Below are positions 44,567 through 49,260 of a stretch of DNA of 49,260 nucleotides, in pieces. The notes below the pieces were generated by a model that was given only the letters and a program-made list of their open reading frames with translations, did no database searches and had not been told where the DNA came from. Within the stretch, counting starts at the first letter, position 1. Every line of letters starts with the position of its first letter. Made by a program: the position numbers and the translations under genes. The DNA is taken from positions 1-49,260 of the forward strand of contig KN880606.1 in the NCBI GenBank assembly GCA_000934385.1, written 5' to 3'. The stretch comes from Cylindrobasidium torrendii FP15055 ss-10 (lineage: Eukaryota; Basidiomycota; Agaricomycetes; Agaricales; Physalacriaceae).

Positions 44567-46766
44567 ATGACCCACGACCTCGGCCACGGCCAGCAGGACT
44601 CCCAGCTCACGGGGCATGCACGCGTCGGCGGACACTCCCTCCTGAGGTTCCCCGTCCTCACCATCGGACTCCTCGGAATGCAAATCTTCTGGTCCGTCGA
44701 GCAAGCATACGGATCGCCTTACTTGCTCTCCCTCGGGCTGTCCAAATCCGCAATGGCCATGGTGTTTCTCGCTGGTCCGGCGTCCAGCCTCATCGTTCAA
44801 CCGCTCGTCGGTGTCCTTTCCGACAACTGCACGTCGAGATTCGGTAGGAGGCGGCCGTACATCATCGGGGGCGCATGCATCGCCGTCTCAGGGATGCTCT
44901 TGCTTGGGCACGCACGCGAAGTCGGCGGGATGTTCTCTTCCAATGTGCGTCATCCGCAGCGCAGAGAGTCTCAATAACTGACTGCATCGCAGAACACTTT
45001 CACACTCTTTTTGGCTGTGTTTGCAGTATTCGTGGTGGATTTCAGTACCCAAATAGGTGCGTCCGTAACGTCTATGCCATCCCTATCCATTTCCTTACAC
45101 CCATTTAGTCGTGACTGTGGCATACGCGCTACTTGTCGAAGTTCTTCCAGCGTCTGATCAAGCGACCGTCAACGCCTGGTCAGCACGGATGGGCGCAATA
45201 GGCGGTGTCGTCGGTTTCTGGATGTTCGTGGACCGTATCTTCCTTCTCCGCTTTATTGACCACTATCTCAGAGGTACTCTTGACCTCCCTACGCTCCTTC
45301 CTGCACTTGGTCCCAACGAGCTCTCCGCGCTCAGCGTGATCTCGTCCTTCCTTCTTTTGGCAGGTTATTCAACCACTGCGATACTCGTGCACGAGCAGGT
45401 TCTCGTGAAGCATATTCCTCGGTATGCGCTTTGGTTTGATGCATAGGCCCACCCCCTAATCTTTCTCTAGTTCTACTTTCAAAGAAGTCATCGACCAATT
45501 CCGCGGACTTCTTGCCAATTACGAGACGCTACCTTCTGCAATAAAGCAAATAGTACGTACCGCTTTCACTAAGTAGCTATCTGGCTTACTGATTCATTCC
45601 AGTTCATCATCCAATTCCTGTCCGTCAGCTTTCCCTACATACACACCCGTCCACAACACTAACTCTTCCCCAGGTCATGGATGGGCTGGTTCCCCGTCTG
45701 GTTCTACACCACCGTCTTCGTCGGCGACGCCTACAAACGCCAAATCCTTGCGGACCCTGCCACGCCGTTCGACGCCGCTGCCATTGAGGACGAAGCAACA
45801 CGCGTCGGCGCCCATGCCCTGCTCTACTCCGCCTTGCTCTCCCTCTCATGCAACTTTGTACTCCCGCTTCTGACGAAGAACCCGGATGGATCTGAAGCCA
45901 AGTCGTGGAAGATTGGGCAGACGGAGCTTTGGGTGGTGGGCATGGGTGTTTTTTCGACGAGTATGTTTGCGACATTGTATGTCTATCCTTCAGCTCCGCA
46001 TCTTTTCTTGGGGGCGGAAAGGTTGACTGTCAAATGCTGAATATGCTGGTAGCTTTACAGACTCGCTTATTGGATCCACCCTAATTATGAGCGCGCTCGG
46101 GTTCTCCGGTGCCATAGCGTTCTGGGTTCCATTCTCCCTCGTACGTCCTTCCCCTCTTCAGTAGACTTCACACCGCTAATACCTATCCACAATAGATTGG
46201 TGCAATGATCGCTGGGTCCTCCGCTACTTCGTCGCATCCTGGCGAAGATGTAGTGATGACCGAAGTCAGACGCTCACGACCTTCGGAATCCGCAGAGACA
46301 CTGCTTGTCGGTGGGCATGCCCGGGACGATGAGGCATCTATTCTTAGTGGTAGTGAAGACGGGGAGGAGGTAAGGGAGGACTTGAGTGCACGGACGGGTA
46401 TCATCTTGGTGCGTTCCCATTCCCTTTCCACGCGACATCTTTACTTATGCGGACGGTATAGGGCCTGCATAACATCTTCACCGTCCTCCCGCAGTTCGTC
46501 ATGACAGGGATGGCGTCCATCGTGTTTGCACTGACGGACTATGCCCCGCCGTCCGACGTTTCGGTGGTGGCGAATGCGAGGGAGGAGATGTTGGAAGCGG
46601 CGAGTAAGAATGCCGTAGTCTATGTTTTTAGGTATGTCCTTTTTTCCCTCTTGGGTTGGTGTCGTGGTGCTTACCGATGCGTGGCAGATTGGGAGGCGCG
46701 TCGACGATGATTGCAGCTATATTGTGTTACCGTCTTGCCAGGGAACTCAGGGCGCAGAAGGTGTAG
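44567..46766 (+). CDS. GPH-type sucrose/disaccharide-proton symporter (552 aa)
   Basis: Major-facilitator sugar transporter in the plasma membrane. Eleven exons, 1659 nt: 44567-44944, 44993-45056, 45109-45223, 45272-45421, 45471-45552, 45603-45619 (17-nt micro-exon), 45674-45976, 46053-46140, 46196-46408, 46462-46631, 46688-46766. The signature SRFGRRRPYIIGGA follows the second helix, as in sucrose/H+ symporters of plants and fungi. Other family segments are FWSVEQAYGSPYLLSLG, GFWIGTLDLP, WMGWFPVWFYTTVFVG and FTVLPQFVMTGMASIVF. About 12 helices are expected, with a hydrophilic, Ser/Glu/Asp-rich loop (about residues 405-470) before the last pair. The direct substrate (sucrose, maltose or another disaccharide) cannot be told from sequence alone. 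Confidence 0.93.
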
Positions 46767-47788
46767 CGGTGGTGAGGCATGGACTTCGAGCATAGATTTG
46801 AGATATTTATTGTACAGGTCTTTAATTGTATACCATCGTTTTGGAAGGATGCATATACGAGCTTAAGATGTATCCGCATCTGCGGTGGTGTACTTCGGGT
46901 GATCACACATCCAAAGTTAGGTCGAAGAGCTAGACGGCCCAGGAGCTCCTGGGAGAATGCTCGCTGCGATGCCACAATCCGTCACTGTTCCTTGTCGGAT
47001 GATGTGAACATCAAGTGAGTAGTGCGAATACCAGCAGAGGTTTCAGTTGTAACCTCATTCACTATGAATTCGCAGCGAGTCGAAATTTCACATCCACAAA
47101 GCCGAAACACAGTGAGTTTACTAGGCCCCATGGCAGAAGAGTGGTGTGTGATACAGCTTCCTTGGCTCGTGCCAAGCGGTAAGTGTTCCCTGGCACGGCG
47201 GATAAGGCTCACGAAGAGAAGTTTGTATACGCATTGGGACGCGAGGGTGTGTCTGTTGGATTACACACCGATCCCGATCCCTTAGTCATCACAAAGGGAT
47301 CGATGACTTCGTACGGCGTACTTAGTACATCTTCAATGAGATCGTATACTACACATCAGATGGTATATATATAAGTAAGGACTTGTAAAAATGAAGAGCT
47401 ACAGTGCTCCTTCTCAGTGGCCATTGAAGAAAAAGTACGGGTGCGGTGGCAGATTGAACTTGGCATCGACCGGGCAAAAGAAAGACGAGGCTTGAATGGA
47501 AGACGTTGCCAAGGGCTGTGTTTGGGAGACTCTCTTGTTGTAAGTAGTAGATGTTTAATCTGGAACGAGGGTGCAAGTAGCACCCATCGTCGAGATCAAC
47601 TGGCACTCAGGTGCCGTCGGCGTTGATGTGCTGGTGCTGAACAGTGAAAGTCTGTGAAGACAAGCGTCGAGGGAGACAGAACGGAAAGGATTAATGGTCT
47701 TATCAATGCATAAGTACAACAGGGAAGGAGTTCCAATCATTTCTACGCAGTCTTTGCTATACGTATATCTGACTTTACACTCTACTAC
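46767..47788. other. Intergenic between convergent transporter and avidin copy 5
   Basis: About 1 kb, 3' flanks of both genes. Frames are short and overlap. There is no repeat, RNA or gene that I can support. Confidence 0.45.
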
Positions 47789-48368
47789 TTAGTCCATCTC
47801 ATCGGGACTCCAGGCGACACCGGCCACCTTCTCACGGGTGAAGATATCTGCTCCAGTTTGCGTCGAAGCCCAGTCGCGTTGCTCGGCTGGATCCACGACG
47901 TCAGAGACCACACACACACTCACTCAAGAATGGGGGTAGTAGTAAGAGGGATGACATACTAGTAGACCTGGCCAAGAGCCACTGTGTGCGGATCCACTGC
48001 TTGTTTGCACTGAAGTACTGTCCATTCCAAGTCGTAGTGGAATGCGAATTGCCGGCCTACATCATACACTCAGCTGTTAGTCCACCCATGAGAGTAATTG
48101 ACTGAAGGAAACCCCATACCTTGTTGTTTTTCCAATTGACGGTCCACCCCAGCGTCGCGCCGACATCGAACGAACGGGGATCCGTATCATACCGTCCAGT
48201 CAAGACATACTCGTACTTGGCGTCTCCGACGGCAGAGGTATAGTACCCGCTGAGCGTGCCGTCCGCGCTGGCTTCAAACTCGACCGTGGATCCGAGTTGG
48301 TTGTACCATGTACCGTTGAGGGAGGCGCTGATGGCGGTCGCGAGCGTGGCAGCAGAGAAAACGTGCAT
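47789..48368 (-). CDS. Avidin/tamavidin-like biotin-binding protein, copy 5 (147 aa)
   Basis: Exons are complement(48120-48368), (47960-48056) and (47789-47886), 444 nt, with the same intron positions and phases as copies 1-4. Motifs are [43 protein letters not shown] and [13 protein letters not shown]. The aligned biotin contacts are all present, while the Ser of the usual WSGQ is Asn. The C-terminal end [15 protein letters not shown] groups it with copy 3. It is about 10.5 kb from the other four, suggesting an older or translocated duplicate. Only 11 host bases separate its start codon from an inserted inverted-repeat element, so its own core promoter has probably been displaced. Confidence 0.95.
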
Positions 48369-48370
48369 TG

Positions 48371-48379
48371 GATGCGGAG
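48371..48379. repeat. 9-bp target-site duplication, left copy
   Basis: GATGCGGAG here is repeated exactly at 49219-49227, directly outside the terminal inverted repeats of the element between them. Confidence 0.85.
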
Positions 48380-49218
48380 GGAATGTCTATTTGGGACCCC
48401 CCCGTACTGGGGGTACTGGGGGGGCGTGCCGGGGTCCCTAATAGGGACCCCGGGGTGCCAAATAAGCGTGCAGGGTCGGATCCCGACGCGAGCGAAAGGC
48501 GGCCAATCACGTGACATGCCGCAGTGCGGCAATCAGCCGCCGCCTCCCCGATACGGTAATATATCCCGGCATCTCAAGGCAGCTTTGTGCCGTGATGGAC
48601 ACCATTGAAGGTAAAGAATAAAAACAAGTAATTAGCCTTATTAGTGTATATCAAGAATGGACAAAGCTACAGAGTGTCATCTCAAGTAGACTGACCTTAT
48701 ACATACATCCATTGTAATTTGTCCCCATTGAGTTCTCAATGCTCCGGCCATAAAGCACTCAAAATACACTTCCTGAACTCTATAAGCCTTCTAACTAATG
48801 TATAAAGGTATTAGAAACTCGAAATTAGCTTAGGAAGCCACTGGGCAAGCAGACTTTGCGCTCCAGGCAATGTGGCGTCATTGCGTCCGCGGACTGTCCT
48901 CGAGTGTCCGCGATCGAGTGTCCGCGGACTGTCTTTGACTGTCCGCGACACTGTGGCGCAACGGCGTTCCAAACGCTCAATGCCATTGATAACTTTATGT
49001 ATATCTACCTTATTGTAGCCAAATATCTGTACAATAGTTGCATAACCTTCTTGCAGGCAGCAGCTGGGGAGCGGGCCTGGTTTTTGCTTCGATCGGCGGG
49101 CGGCGCGCAAAGGCGGGATCGACCCTGCACGCTTATTTGGCACCCCGGGGTACTAAAGTAAATGTAAATAAAATTATGCGGTACCCCCAGTACGAGGGGG
49201 TCCCAAATAGACTATTCC
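48380..49218. mobile_element. 839-bp non-autonomous TIR element (Mutator-like MITE)
   Basis: The terminal inverted repeats run 48380-48416 and 49181-49218. Both start GGAAT and share GTCTATTTGGGACCCCC and CGTACTGGGGGTAC, with one indel and one substitution. A second, inner inverted repeat pairs 48448-48487 with 49111-49150 (core GTGCCAAATAAGCGTGCAGG). The element has no credible gene. A 9-bp target duplication fits the 8-11 bp made by Mutator-like transposases, so I infer a MULE-derived miniature element. It lies directly upstream of avidin copy 5. The interior contains four GTCCGCG words (48885, 48906, 48920, 48941) that are nearly palindromic. Confidence 0.9.
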
Positions 49219-49227
49219 GATGCGGAG
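49219..49227. repeat. 9-bp target-site duplication, right copy
   Basis: GATGCGGAG, identical to 48371-48379. The 33 bases to the window end are G-rich and belong to the original upstream region of avidin copy 5. Confidence 0.85.
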
Positions 49228-49260
49228 TGAGGGGGGGAGGGGGGATGAGAATGTATGGCA

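Noticed and set aside
1..49260. CRISPR arrays or bacterial operon signals
   Set aside because: No regularly spaced repeats; spliced genes and monocistronic layout are eukaryotic.

Overview
The window is nuclear DNA of a filamentous basidiomycete, most likely an Agaricomycete. The genes are broken by many short introns of about 45-60 bp with GT-AG borders. The families point the same way: a chitin synthase with a myosin-like head, a DUF6533 multi-pass membrane protein, an F-box/nucleotidyltransferase-like protein and tamavidin-like biotin binders. I assembled the gene models by hand from splice signals. For each main model the exon lengths sum to a whole number of codons and the reading frame stays open across every junction, which is good internal support. 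No transcript or database evidence was available.

Region by region. Positions 1-2300 hold only decayed coding debris. Positions 2300-18500 form an accessory island. On the minus strand lie two members (A1, A2) of an unrecognised two-exon gene family, an F-box/nucleotidyltransferase-like gene and an unknown 362-aa gene. On the plus strand follow a full-length Helitron RepHel transposase (10359-17047) and a third member of the same family (A3). A 276-bp tandem duplication (18508-19059) separates the island from the core genome. A 13-exon myosin-chitin synthase of 1999 aa follows (19344-26005), then a tandem dual-specificity phosphatase with a degenerate second domain (28095-29542) and a membrane-anchored histidine acid phosphatase of the phytase type (30359-31926).

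Positions 32238-37252 hold four avidin/tamavidin-like genes in two divergent pairs, and a fifth lies at 47789-48368. All five share the same two intron positions and phases. Two carry substitutions at residues that contact biotin in streptavidin. The fifth has an 839-bp terminal-inverted-repeat element, flanked by a 9-bp target duplication, inserted about 11 bp upstream of its start codon. Between the avidin loci lie a seven-helix-like membrane protein, an alpha/beta hydrolase, a DUF6533 membrane protein, a small two-exon membrane protein and a sucrose/disaccharide-type GPH transporter.

The most notable content is the five-gene avidin array and the three-paralog family flanking a Helitron. 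The avidin-like proteins probably bind free biotin, which elsewhere is an antinutritional defence; that role is inferred here. No biotin synthesis gene lies in the window.
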